A DNA stretch of 64,000 nt, from contig JAEBUN010000079.1 in assembly GCA_023014365.1 (NCBI GenBank), forward strand, positions 1 to 64,000, written 5' to 3'. Shown in pieces: positions 1 to 12,025 of this stretch; positions within the stretch are counted from its first letter, which is position 1, and every line of letters begins with the position of its first letter. Position numbers and translations under genes: made by a program. The DNA is from Lepiota brunneoincarnata (taxonomy: Eukaryota > Basidiomycota > Agaricomycetes > Agaricales > Agaricaceae). The notes under the pieces are model-generated. The model was not told the origin of the DNA and did no database searches. It worked only from the letters and a program-made list of their open reading frames with translations.

Positions 1-960
1 AGTCGTCGGATCAATCGAATGGGAATGGTGAATCACCTTTGATGGGGGAGCATGGCGCCGCCGCTGTTGGGAACCATCATGACACCATCAGAGGACATCC
101 GGCGGCCGATGGGCAGGAAAAGCACAAAACGAAGAAACTGAAGAAGTACAAGGAGGGTGCAGAGAAGGTGTTTTCGTTGTTCTCGTCTGCTTCGTCCCCG
201 CGCCAGCATCATGGATCGTAAAGAGGTTTGTTTTGGAGTTGCTGGTTTTCGGTTTTTTTTTTACAGGGTACTTTCCCGAAGTACTACTCTTTTATGCATC
301 GTTCCTTTTTTCTGAAGCAAGAAAGAAATATCTCCATACATACACATTGCATCGTATTTCGCACGCTTTCCATCTCCCTTCCGTCTCGTTGGTCTTCTGT
401 TATATATTGCTTTCACGCTCCTTAATCCCTTTCCCGAGTTACTTGTCTCTTTGTCTAACTGTCGTTTCTTTGATTTAGGTGGGGAGTGCATGTTCTGATC
501 CTTGGAGCCTGGAGCACGATGCGTTCTGGTTCCTTTCGTGCCACCACTCTTTGGACCACCTGTGCCGCTCTCCCCTTCCCGGCGTTGGTTTGTCCGCTCA
601 CCTGTTACTTTTTTTGTTATCCGCACTCTCCTGTCACGGTAATCCCTGAATAATCGATAGATTTACCCTCCCTAGTATTTTTCGTTCTAACATAGCTTAC
701 GAGCGTTCCTCCGGCTGCTGCTTTCTTTTGCTCGTGTGGGAATCGGAGGGAGACATGGTGCCATTCTGACTCTTATTGGACGTCAGAGCGCTTGGGAATA
801 ATTATGGAGGATAGTTGTAGATTATAGTATACACGAAAAAACTCTTCTGCATGTAGTTCGGACAGAAGCGAGCTGTGTAACGTCCATGTCGACGTCGCGT
901 TAAACCTGCGAGAGATTGGGCGCTTTCGTTCCCGGTGCGTTCTATATTTATTTATTTTTG
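1..960 (+). repeat. Tail repeat T1 of the CorA array, with a lysine-rich C-terminal exon
   Basis: Positions 3-221 read as the last exon of a gene that begins before the window. It is hydrophilic, with a lysine-rich stretch KTKKLKKYKEGAEK and a stop at 219-221. The whole block aligns with about 4140-5130: both start TCGTCGGAT(C/A)AATCGAATGGG and share the following pyrimidine-rich 3' region. I do not recognise the protein. The rest (222-960) is T-rich and shows no convincing gene on either strand. Confidence 0.5.
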
Positions 961-1106
961 GCAGGGAGCCCTGTACAAATGGATCTGTCCAGAAGCGCGC
1001 AAACTTCATGGCCACCCCACCCTTCCTGTCCTCTTCCTTCAAACCCCAACAACCACCAGATACAGAGCGACGATAAAAGCGCCTGCAAGGCCAGAACCAC
1101 CGCAAC

Positions 1107-3573
1107 ATGCCGCGCGAGAATAGCTTTAACGGACTCTGAGGGCAGGTCGCTGACTCCCGACTTTGAGGAGGAACGAGAGTTTGAACCACCAAGACCAAGT
1201 CTTTCTTCATTTCCGGCGGTTTCTCCTACGTATTCTACAATTCCGCTCTCGGGTGATTTTCCCGGCCGCATCTCTCCAACCCCCTTACAGGCGTTCAGGA
1301 CCGTCGGTTTGCTCCAGAACAGGCGCATGTCGAGAGTATGATTTCACATGGGACGAAGCCGGCACCAAAGGAGCGGTTCCGAACGGCCGTGCGGAAAGTG
1401 ATTTCGATGCACCGGGGGACGTCGTTTTTTGTAGCTTCGGTGGAGGAGGAGGAGCGGGACGCGTTGGTGCGGAGCCTGGTGTAGACCCTAGACGTGCTTC
1501 TGCAGAGTGCAGTATGGTCATATTCGGCAGGGCGTGTGCGATTGAGATTACGGATTATTCGTCGGTTCGTGTGTCAGTAAGGCGGAATGGGGAATGAGGA
1601 ATTTGTTGATTTGTTGAGGGATGGGTCGTCTGCTGGTTGGCGGCCGGCTTGGGTCAGGGTGAGGTGGATTAATGTTGGGGGGTTGAGCTGGGATGTGATT
1701 AAAGCGCTGTCACTTAGATATGGTTTGTTTTTGGGTTTGGGAGTGTAAGGCTCTGGGCTGAAGCTTCTCTCTTTTCAGACCTTCATCCCCTCGCGCTTGA
1801 AGATGTCTTCCATGGTTACAACCAAAACCGGTCCAAGACTGATTATTATTCGAAGCACCTGTTCTTGCGTGTGCTGTGTCATCAATTGGCTGAAAAAGAC
1901 TCGGACGACGAACCTCAATTTATGCCGGACATTCCTCGATCGTTTTCCCCTGAGCCTTTTGAAGATGACCTACTCGATGGGAAAACGCTTGCGAGGGACA
2001 GTCCTCCTGTTCCTCAGAAGAAGCGAAGACGACCGGTCCTTCCGTTTCACAGGCATGACGTCGAGCAGGAAGGCGATGTGAGTATTGCCCACTGCTTTTT
2101 GTTTTTTTTTTGCAGGAATTGATTGTCCTGACAGAGAGGGACATATGATCGGCAGGACCCTCGCGTCGCGAACCTGGATGCGCTCAAAAAGGTAAGACCT
2201 AAAGTAGTCTCCTATGCAACAATCTATTGAGACTAGGCGGCCAGGGGAAACGTGTCAACGTCGATGTGTCGCCAATGTTCTTCTTTTTGTTCAGAGATGG
2301 TGATCAACACTCATTTAAGCCCCACAATTGAGTTGATGTACTCTTTCCTTAGGCACCGTCATCTCTATTCGCCCACGACCGAACCTCGAGTTCACTGCGC
2401 CTATCTCCCAAAGGCTACGCCAGCCGGATACGGGTCTTCGTCAGTCCGCCGATTCATCGTTACTTGTACATGCGCTCCTGGACTTGAGTATGTTTGTGCC
2501 TTTTTGGGTCACCCTCATCTAATATCCTTTCAAGTTGTTGACAGGGCCCTTCAAGTGGTGGATGCGTACCATAGGAAGATCAATAAACTTGAGCAGGAAA
2601 TCTTGGTGAAGCCGAAAACCGAAACCATTCGATACCGTGAGTCATCTGCGATACAGTTGAGGCCCGTCTGACATGTATCGAGCTCAGTCCACATCCTTTC
2701 CGGCGATTTGATTCTACACAAGCGTACCCTCGAACCGATCAAGACCCTTGTTTATGGGCTCCGCCGCTATGACGTTGATCGTTGTGCGGCACTTATTGAT
2801 TCATCTGATCCTGCGAATGCCGATGTCCAGGTCGCGGGCTTCATGAGTCACAAGTCAAAGATCTATCTGGTATGCACTTTTCAGTGCGGTGATCTCAGGT
2901 TACTAACATACGCGGAAAGGCGGACATCTTCGACCACATGGAATATATCTTGACCAGCCTTGATATGTTTGCAGGCATCGCAGAAAATCTGATTAATTAT
3001 TCCTTCAATGTAGGCATCCATCTCATTCCATGCCCTGATTATATGCTGATCCTTATGCACTTAGTCGGCTTCTTACCAAATGAATTCTACCATGTAAGTT
3101 AACGACCTTGTTCAACGAATGTCGTTGAAGTTGAATCACCCCCTAAATAGGCGGAACTTGACGTTGATCACCATCATTGGCCTTCCGCTTACTCTGCTTA
3201 CGGGCTACTTCGTGCGTCCCCGTGGCTATTCTGGAAAGTCCTTCGGATTTCTGATACTATTTGATCATTCAGGGCATGAACTTCTCACCAATGTGGTCGG
3301 TCGAGCAGAATTCCGACCTTTTGCAAGTTCCACGTTTATTCCGAGCCCAGGCTTGAAGCTTACAGGCGTGTCCCAGGTTCTGGAAGATTGCAATACCCAC
3401 GTTTGTGGTGTTTTCGACTGTCGCTTTATGGCGAGACTGCGTCGAACTTTATCATCACGTTACTAAAAGTCGGGCCAAGAAAGCCCAACAACCGGTATAG
3501 TCTATGTTTTTGTCTTTGTGCGCCGGCATCACTCATGTGTGCCTGGACGCGCCAGAAAATCAAGATGCACTAA
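1107..3573 (+). pseudogene. CorA-like Mg2+ transporter, copy A (broken)
   Basis: This aligns exon for exon with copy B (5369-7882). It has the leading MPREN start, the exon with LHPLALEDVFHG, the exon YDVDRCAALIDSSD, the first membrane helix ending LLTGYF, and after an intron GMNFSPMWSVEQNSDLL. A final tiny exon gives KIKMH and stop at 3571-3573. Known for the family: the GMN motif after transmembrane helix 1 is the CorA signature and lines the pore mouth. The copy is broken. An extra A near residue 7 shifts the frame at once, and further single-base indels lie near 1505-1600. The 3' half is better preserved. It may be a pseudogene kept by tandem duplication, unless some indels are sequence errors. 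Confidence 0.75.
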
Positions 3574-3987
3574 CTACATCCTAGAAAGGTGGGCCTACCG
3601 GACGTTGACCGTCCTGCTGCCCTGCGCCTATCTCCCAGTGTTCTTGTGCCGATTATACAATTCCCTCTAGATATTCTGCGACCTCGCGATGACTTGAAAA
3701 AGACATCCCTCCTGGTTTGGAGTGATAGTCGCGTTTTATTGTTATTGGTGTCATTTTTGCTGCATAATAAGCCATTATAAGGTCTCACGGCCGGCATGGA
3801 TACCCTAGTTGATGCCCTCCTCAAACCTGGCCGACCTTCAACCTCTACTGTTCTGCTTAACTCATCGCCCCTTCACTTCTGCGTATCAGCTGACAGTTCA
3901 ACGATTCCCGGTTTTCGCGTAATCTCTAACAAACGACTTGCTTTAGATGTTCTTTCGTCCAGCTGCCACTCGCAACAAACGACGTGA
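3574..3987. other. Spacer between CorA copy A and tail repeat T2
   Basis: This stretch follows the stop of CorA copy A. Similar but shorter sequence follows copies B, C and D (GCATAATAAATCATTGTA near 7976-7995). The short frames here show no family signature. I see no RNA gene. Confidence 0.3.
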
Positions 3988-5130
3988 ATGGTTTTGATAT
4001 ACTCATGCCCGACTATATCCGCCAAAGGGGTCGGGGAAACCGCTGAACTATTTGAGTTCGAACACTATTTCTACGGTGTCGACTCTGAGTACTGGGGTTT
4101 GGTGATGATATCGCATTTGTTGAGGTCTAGAGAGTCAATGGTGTTTTTTGGGGCGCTCTGTCGTCGGATAAATCGAATGGGAATGGTGAACTGCCATTAA
4201 CGGGAGCATTTCGCCATTGCGAATCATCGCGACACTGTCGCAGGACAGCCGGTGATTGATGGGCAGGAGAAGCTTAAGATTAAGAAGTTGGACGATGTAC
4301 AAGGAAGGTGCGGGGAAGTTTTCGTTGCTTCGTCTCCGCATCAGCATCATGGGTCCTCAGGAGGTTTGTTTTGAGGTTGTCGGTTTTCGCCTTTTGTTTT
4401 TACAAGGTACTTTCCTGAAATACTATGTTCCCCATGCAAATTTATGCACGGTCTTTGCCTTTTCCCCCTACGTACACATCGCATCGTATTTTCGCAAGCT
4501 TTCTATCTCCCTGCATCTTTTGTTGGTCTTCCTTCATGTATTACTCTACAAGCTCCTTAATACCTTTCCTCCCGCTTATCCCTATCCACTCTGTCGTTTC
4601 TATGGTTCAAGTGGGGGTATATGTCTGATCTCCGAGGTCTGGCCTTGCTATCATGATGCCTCGGATCACTTTGTGCCCTCCTCCCTCACGAGGGTTGGTT
4701 ACCCGCCCACCCGTTACTTTTTGTTATTTGCACTCAGTAGTTCCTGAGAATCATTTGTTTCCCTAGTATTTTATTCCATTGTTTCCCTTTTGTCGTCCCG
4801 CGCCATTCTTGTTTCGCACGTGGAAAACCGTTCGCGGAGAAGGAAGACCCGATGTGCTCTGACCTTTAGGGGCGTAGAGATATAGATGGAAGCTAGAGCG
4901 CCCGTGAATAATTACGGAAGAAATTGCAGATCATAATATGTACTTATATACAAGAGAACAGGTGCAAAGCTGTGCAACCTCCATAACTGTCACACTTCTT
5001 TGGCCGTTGCATCAAGATTCGGCGGTGTTGTCGTTCTCAACATGTTCCATATATTGGTAAGGAAAAGTCCTGCGACATTTAATCACAGTCCAATAGTTAT
5101 CTGGCAAGGGTTATTTATTTATTTTTTCTG
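3988..5130 (+). repeat. Tail repeat T2, degenerate copy of T1
   Basis: From about 4140 it matches positions 1-960, including the lysine-rich tail exon, which here carries a stop and indels. The 150 bases upstream may hold the end of the preceding exon: the frame containing GFGDDIAFVEV runs into the tail exon but has a stop at 4128. So the unidentified gene is broken in this copy. Its position between CorA copies A and B shows that the CorA gene and this tail were duplicated together. Confidence 0.45.
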
Positions 5131-5368
5131 CGGTTTCTTGAGTTGGTTGCTACCAACCTAAATATACGGTGATCCCATCACCGAACTTTTGACAGCAAGG
5201 ATGACGGTTGATGGCATTCACAGGCGTTTTTTCCCAATCCGTACCTGGATTGGCTTGCCTTAGCCTCCAGCGGACAAGCCTCGAGGTCACACTGCCCCTT
5301 CTTGTCTCCCCCAACAGCATTCAAGCACCCAACAACGCTGAACCCTCCAAGACCAAAGCTACCAGGCC

Positions 5369-7882
5369 ATGCCGCGCGAAAATAGCTTTACGGACTCTGA
5401 AGGCAGGTCGCTGACCCCGGACTTCGAGGAGGAGCGAGAATTCGAACCAAGACCGAGCATCTCTTCATTACCTGCGGTTTCTCCAACATATTCTGTTGTT
5501 CCGCCCTCAGGAGGCCTTCCTCCTGTTTCCCCGACGCGCGCACAGACATTCAAGTCCTCAACTCCCCCAGACCAGACGGCGGGTGCAGTGCAAGCCGAGA
5601 GTGCGACCCCCCATTGGACGAAGCCGGCGCCAAAGGAGAGATTCCGGGCAACCGTGCGGAAGGTGATCTCGATGCACCGTGGGACATCGTTCTTAACCTC
5701 GGGGGGACGCATTGGTGCGGAACCTGGTGTAGACCCGAGACGCGCTTCTGCAGATCTGCAGTATGGTCATATTCGACAGGAGTGTGCGATTGAGATTACG
5801 GATTATTCTTCTATCCGCACGTCGATGCAGCGGATGAAGAACCAGGAGTTTGTTGGTTTGTTGAGCCATGATTCGGCTGCTCGGCGGCCGCCTTGGGTTA
5901 GAGTGAGGTGGATCAATATTGGGGGGGTGAGCTGGGATGTGATTAAAGCCCTGTCGCTTAAATATAGTGTGTTTCGTATTCCCTTTCTTTCAAGCAAAGT
6001 CTGAACTAAAAGAATCTCTTCTCAGACCTCCATCCCCTCGCACTGGAAGATATTTTCCATGGAAACAACCAGAAGAGATCCAAAGCCGATTACTACACGA
6101 AGCATCTATTCCTACGTGTGCTGTGTCATCAACTGACAGAAACAGAGTTGGACGACGAGCCTCAACTCATGCCGGATATTCCTCGATCGTTTTCTCCTGA
6201 GCCTCTTGAAGATGATTTATTTGATGACAAAACGCTTGCGAGGGATAGTCCTCCTGCTCCTCAAGGCACCCTCAAAAAGCGAAGACGGCCTATCCTTCCG
6301 TTCCACAGGAACGATGTCACAATGGAGCCTACTACACCCGCCAATTTGGTACAGCTTGTGCAACAAGAAAGCGACGTGAGTATTGCCTGCTGCTTTTTTT
6401 TTGGTAGGATTTGACTGTATTAACAGAGACGAGGGACATATGACCCGCAGGACCCTCGGATCGCGAACCTGGATGCGCTCAAAAAGGTAAGATCGAAAGT
6501 AGTCTCCTGCGGAACAATCTACTGAACTAGGTGGCTAGGGGGAACGTGTCAACGTCGATGTATCGCCGATGTTCTTCTTTCTGTTTAGAGATGGTGATCA
6601 ACACTCATTTCTCTCGCTTAAACCCCACAACTGAGTCCATGTTCTCTCCCTTTAGGCACCGTCATCTCTATTCACCCACGATCGAACCTCGAATTTACTG
6701 CGCCTATCTCCCAAAGGCTACGTCAGCCAGACACAGTTCTTCGTCAATCCGCCGATCCATCATTACTTGTACACGCACTCCTGGACTTGAGTATGTTTGT
6801 GTCTTTTTGGGTCACCCTCGTCTAATATCCTTCCAAGTTGTTGACAGGGCCCTTCAAGTGGTGGATACATACCACAGGAAGATCAATAAGTTTGAACAGG
6901 AAATTTTGTTCAAGCCAAAAGTCAAAACCATCCGATACCGTGAGTGGTCTCCAATGGAGTGAGCTTACTGGAATTTTACTTGACGCATGTCGAATTCAGT
7001 CCATATTCTTTCCGGCGATCTGATCTTACACAAGCGCACCCTCGAACCTATCAAAACACTTGTTTATGGACTCCGCCGCTATGACGTTGATCGCTGTGCG
7101 GCGCTTATCGACTCGTCTGATCCCGCAAATGCCAATGTCCAGGTCGTGGGTTTCATGAGCCATAAGTCAAAGATCTATCTGGTACGCTCTCGATTCTCTC
7201 GAGGATGTTGTTCTCAGGTTGTTGATATGTATGGAAAGGCGGATGTGTTTGATCACATGGAATATATCTTGACTAGTCTTGACATGTTTGCAAGCATCGC
7301 AGAAAATCTGATTAACTATTCCTTCAATGTACGCTTCTATCTCAATTTTTGGCCTGAATATATGCTAATCCTTCTTCTGAACTTAGTCTGCTTCTTACCA
7401 AATGAATGTTACTATGTGAGTTACCGGCCTCATTCAACAAAGGTTATTAAAGCCGACGCCCGGAACAGGCGACTCCTGACATTGATTACCATCATTGGTC
7501 TTCCACTTACACTACTCACGGGCTACTTCGTGCGTCCTCAGTGGCTGTTTAGGAAATGGACTCCTGATACTATTCGTTACTGCAGGGCATGAACTTCTCA
7601 CCAATGTGGTCTGTCCAGCAGAATTCCGACCTTTTGTAAGTTTTATGTTCACTCCGAGTCTCCTACTCGAAGCTTAAGAGCATATTCCAGGTTCTGGAAG
7701 ATTGCGATCCCTGTTTTTGCACTGGTCGCGACTCTCGCGTTATGGCGAGACTGTGTTGATCTCTATCGTCACATGACTAAGAGTTGGGCCAAGAAAGCCT
7801 CCTATCCGGTATGCTCTTCAAACATCCCTTGCGTAGACATCGCTTATGCGTGCTGGCATGCCAGAAAATCAAGAAGCACTGA
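5369..7882 (+). CDS. CorA-like magnesium transporter, copy B (intact, about 10 introns)
   Basis: This is a predicted membrane channel for Mg2+ or a related divalent cation. The start ATG at 5369 opens a long acidic N-terminal exon (MPRENSFTDSEGRSLTPDF). After an intron starting GTGTGT comes LHPLALEDIFHGNNQ, the conserved CorA core motif. Short exons follow (DPRIANLDALKK; RVNVDVSPMFFFLFRD; a helix RALQVVDTYHRKINK). Then come DHMEYILTSLDMFASIAENL, helix 1 LITIIGLPLTLLTGYF, an intron, and GMNF at 7586. Helix 2 is FWKIAIPVFALVATLALW, and KIKKH with stop at 7880-7882 ends the gene. Splice sites are GT-AG and in phase where I traced them. It is the only copy without visible breaks. A divergent kinase gene follows on the other strand. 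Family call is firm; exact exon edges are inferred. Confidence 0.85.
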
Positions 7883-8174
7883 TTACATCCCGGACGAGGC
7901 AGGCCTCACCGAGCATTGACTGCTCTGCTACCGCTCAGTCTTATGTCATCTACGGCTCTTTCCGGATATTTTTACTGCATAATAAATCATTGTAGGGTCC
8001 CAGGGCCCCCATGAAAACTTATTATTGCCACCGACAAGCCTTTGAACATTCTTTCGTACGGAGCCGAATGCCGCCGGAGATTCACGGTAAACCATCACCA
8101 CTCGATCTCAGGCCTGGTGGGACCCCTGATCTACTTCATGCATTGTTATACATAAGTACCCAAGGCAGTAGAAG

Positions 8175-9844
8175 CTACAGTACCGCCACCGAACGTTCCA
8201 TCTCTCTCAACATTCGAAGCCACCGAACAACTACAGACATTGTTGGCCTTTCAGCCGGGTCGAACCTCCAACAACTTTCAAGCAGTTGCCAGATCCCATC
8301 AAGTGACTCAGCCGTCATACACTGCGGCCGAGGAGGGATCTGCCGCTGATACATGGCAATAACAAATTCGGCAATCGGGAAATTGTGGTAAGGGTCGGCT
8401 CTACTGTAAATCTAGGATCATATTAATATAGCGATCGTTGGAAAGAGAGTTCCCCTTACTTCTAGAATTGTGCTGGAGAAGCTCCAGATGTCACAAGCGG
8501 CCGTGTAGCATGGTTCGTTGTCATCGCCTACGTTTTCATCGAGCAGTACCTCGGGGGCGCACCAATACGTGTTGGGACCGAGTTTTCGTGGATCGAAGAG
8601 GGCGTTGTGTACTCCGATGTCGGTGAGCTTCACCTCACCTTCCTCGGTAACTAAGATATTTGACTTGAATCGTGACAGGGTTAGAGCTTGTCAATCCTAA
8701 AACACCACATAGATGCTCACGCCTCTGATATTGCCGTGAAGAATGGTGGGGTCTTGGCGGTGCAGGTAATCCAATGCCAATGCTGCATGATACACCTAGA
8801 TTGTTGATGGGTGTGGGTGACGAGAGGAAGTCCCAAGAATTTCCTGTCAATCTTACCAGCAACAATACGTCTGCATCCGGCTTCCACTGCAGGTACTCTA
8901 CAATATTCCCGTATACGCGTGGCACGATGAGTGTCGGGAGAGAAGAGTTTGGTGAGTCCTCGATCCCGAATAAGGGTAGGATGTTGGGGTGCAAGGACCG
9001 AGTCTTCCAGTCGATCAATGCTTGGATATACTGGATTGCAGAGCGTCGGCCGGGGGCAGAAAGAAAGAATTTGTAGCATTATCTGATATTCACCCACCTT
9101 TTGAGGGACTTCCTCGTTGTGTTTGGTGCGTTTTGGTCGGTACTGCTTGCAAAAGACTGGAGTTTGTTCGACTGTGCCTGCGAAGAGGTCGGCCCTATCC
9201 GACAATTGGACAGGATAGGGGCTCTGACGAACGGGAGAGAGCGCGGGGTCGACAAAAAGGTACGCAAATGTATTCTTCCAGAGGGAACCATGTGGGTCTT
9301 CACTGGGACCGTGAGGCTTGGAAAATATACAGTCTGAAAACCGGCGGAATAGAAGGATAAAACACATGTCTTCAAACACGTGCTAGCCAGAAATGCAGGT
9401 GAGATGCTAGCTGTGGTGGGGGGTGTTTGAGGAAGAACGACTGGGGGGTCAGACTGCCTGCACTTTCCGACGGGATCGTTTTTAACTTTTCGACTCGGGC
9501 TTGTACATCCGAAACTATGGACCACCTACAACACGAGGATGGAGAGCTTTTCAGTCCATTGACATATATGCATCGGGGGCAGATGTTTCCGGGGATCCTG
9601 TGAAGCTATACGAGCACACAAGATAATGGGTCTAACAGATAATAAATACGTAAAAGGGAACATCATACCGCGCTAATCCTACCAGGTGGACACCGCCAAG
9701 TCCACCGATAACCAATTTAGTCATCAGCCGCCCAGAGGATATGCGTATTTCAGTGGAGAGCCCGAGGACCGAAGACAGCTTCTGGACCCTGAATGTGTCT
9801 TGGCATCGAGAGGACGAATATGCGCCCGCAGGTATCAAAGTCAC
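8175..9844 (-). CDS. TKL-like protein kinase copy K1 with HGN catalytic loop (likely pseudokinase)
   Basis: Reading on the minus strand, the N-lobe has TPVFCKQYRP (candidate ATP-anchoring Lys). An intron follows, then ALIDWKTRSLHPNILPLFG and the hinge region PRVYGNIVEYLQ. After another intron comes ALALDYLHRQDPTILHGNIR, where the HRD aspartate is replaced by Asn. After a third intron SNILVTEEGEVKLTDIG (DFG-like, Asp kept), YWCAPEVL (APE) and DIWSFSSTILE follow. The last exon has CWRFDPAERPT and stop at 8175-8177. Tyrosine-kinase-like fungal kinases normally read HGD(I/L)KGSN, so loss of the Asp suggests weak or no phosphotransfer. The 5' end is uncertain: an upstream frame starting at 9844 (MTLIPAGAYSSSRC) is conserved in the 22.4-kb copy and may be its first exon. 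It converges on CorA copy B. Confidence 0.7.
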
Positions 9845-10320
9845 TTACTGCTTAGTCGTGAGGTGGAAAGGTGTGCGTTTAAGGCTGTAGACAAAGGTCA
9901 TCCGAAGTATCATAAGCGATATTAAAACTCTGCCGCTTCGATCATGATTTAGACCATGCGGCTTTGGGGGTTCGGATCCCCGGCCCCTGGGTTGGACTCA
10001 ATAGCAGAAGAAGGGTTAAAGAGATCTATTTTGTTGAACTAGCAACGATGGTGATACGCACGAATGGCTCCATGTTTACTTGTCATACTGAAGCGAAAAT
10101 ATCGAGTCATGATATATGATATCACATGCCGCCTTTCCCTAATTACGTTGATCATTCCTGAGGGCATCTCTGACCATGTACCGTTACGTTTGCGTTGAGG
10201 AAATACCTCGTGGATTTCGTTCTGGCACTTACACACAGATTTTACGAATTTTGATGGAAAAATTTGCATCCCATCCTATCCCATACCATCGTTCAAAATT
10301 CAAAATCACTTCTCGATTGA
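9833..10320. repeat. Spacer repeat S, first copy
   Basis: Roughly 9833-10208 recurs in the same orientation at about 22485-22866 and as its reverse complement at 16455-16836. It includes CGCTTCGATCATGATTTAGA and a BamHI-like GGATCC. It shows no coding signal. It lies just upstream of the minus-strand kinase gene and may hold its promoter. Confidence 0.6.
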
Positions 10321-10612
10321 CCACACCCGCCCTTCGCGTGCATGTAACAACAACTGGAAAGACCGAGTTATCGGTTGTCTACTTATCCACCCCTAATAAG
10401 TCAGGTAAGAGACACGTATGCTCCTCTTACCCAAACCCTCACGAAAAGCCTGGAGCGGCTCAGGTTACACCGATCCAATCATTGCCTCACGATATAAAGC
10501 CCCGAGCCACGCCCATTTATCAATCGCATGGACTGCGCAGAGTCCAGACCAGATTAGCGACCCTTGTAAGCTTGGCCACTCACAGAGCAAGTGTTTTTAA
10601 CAGCGTGTGAGA

Positions 10613-11552
10613 GAGAGACGACTTACTCATGGACTTGGGAATGGATGAGAATGTATGCCATTTCTACTCACTTAGATGACTCGACGGTTCAGCATCCAGG
10701 CCACAGGAAGGTGAGGTGAGTATGGTGAGATGTCCAGCATGTTTGGTTTTCGGTTTCTTTTAGTCTGGCTCTCAGCCTGCCCTGTTCCTTACCTTTCCTC
10801 ACTGTCTGCTCAGCGATTGATAGAAATCATACACAGTCTACAGCCAACCTCCGTACCACTCGGGCCTTGTAACACTCCGAGAGCCTACTCCTTTCACAGC
10901 ATCTGGGCGCTGGGTCGGAGATTCCAACCTTGCCTAGCTCCGATATTACGTTGCATGAAATCTTATAATCAGGCCCAGAACGCATGGTAGGACAGCAACT
11001 GGAAGGGAGTTGATCGGATCCATAGCACATTCTTTCAGGGCAGTCTCATTTCAGAGCCTTCGCTCGAATTTGTCGTCTCCTGCATAAACAAGTCGAATCA
11101 GTCATTGATAGATAATAAGTCTGATCATGGTATGCATAAAACTCTCCTGCATGACCAAGAGACATGCTATTGCATTCACCCATGGGCTCCAGTGCCTAGG
11201 AGACTCTGTTCCATCGGCGTGGTTGGGGTAAGGATGGGAAAAGCCTAATTGGGTTTTGATGACCAGTTTGGGCATTGAGAGCCAACATACTGTGTCACAT
11301 CAGATCCATCGGGAAATCAGACTTTCCCTGATGTGGATTGATATCTTCGTGAGATTCCAAGACCTCGCACTTTCACAACTTGCTGCCCTATCTTCAGAGA
11401 CAGCCGGCCTGATGCTTAAGTAAGGATCTGGCTAAGGAATTACACACAAACAGACAGACGAAAAAGCTGTAGTGTAAAAGACTACGCAGTGGGCTGGCCT
11501 CTCATCAGGCACCATGCCGTGAGGGGTCCGAGTGGGATCTAAATGCTGGAGG
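10613..11552. repeat. Dispersed repeat R1, copy 1
   Basis: It begins near ATGGACTTGGGAATGGATGA and recurs at 17125-17645 and 24120-25412, with fragments at 18890-19030 and 62251-62602. The 3' part holds the hairpin-like GAGATTCCAAGACC and the block AAAAGCTGTAGTGTAAAAGA. No frame is conserved between copies, so it looks non-coding. The last 200 bases match the separate repeat at 62.3 kb and may be a short interspersed element. Confidence 0.6.
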
Positions 11553-11945
11553 CCAGGGCACGGCGAGGAGAGCCTCGAAAAAAAAGAACACTGGATAGCA
11601 TCCAGGGCTACTCTACCCTTAGCCGCCCCAAGCTCGTTCAGGCATTGTCGCACTGGAAGAGAGGATCTCTCAACCCAAATATCCTGCCCTTTATCGGGCT
11701 CTTGGAGTCACCACGACCACTCCCGGATCTTGCGCTCCCGTATACGCGTGGGAACGTGAATACTTCAGGAGAAGCCCAACACAGTGGACGGAATCGTTGG
11801 TCTGTGGCTGTTGGAAGCACTAACCCACAAAGGTGCAGATGTATCGCGTTGCATAGACATTAAAACACCTTCATCACCAATGTCCCGTCATGACGCATGG
11901 AAACGTCAAAGGCGGCGAGTTTCTAACCAACAAGCCTCGAGACCA
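11543..11945 (+). pseudogene. Protein kinase fragment fused onto CorA copy C
   Basis: The plus-strand frame reads ALSHWKRGSLNPNILPFIGL and LALPYTRGNVN, matching the N-lobe to hinge of K1 (ALIDWKTRSLHPNILPLFG, PRVYGNIVEYLQ). In another frame near 11890 comes MTHGNVKGGEFLTN, matching the catalytic loop, again with Asn for Asp. No C-lobe follows; the sequence runs straight into CorA copy C. It is a more diverged relative of K1-K3, in the opposite orientation, and broken. Confidence 0.6.
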
Positions 11946-12025
11946 TCCTTGCCCCTTCTTGTCTCCCCCTAATAGCGCTCAAGCACCGAACAACGCTGAA
12001 CCCTCCAAGACCAAAGCTACCACGC

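Noticed and set aside
261..626. ORFs in tail repeat T1 on either strand
   Set aside because: Not conserved in frame in the duplicate at 4.4-4.8 kb.
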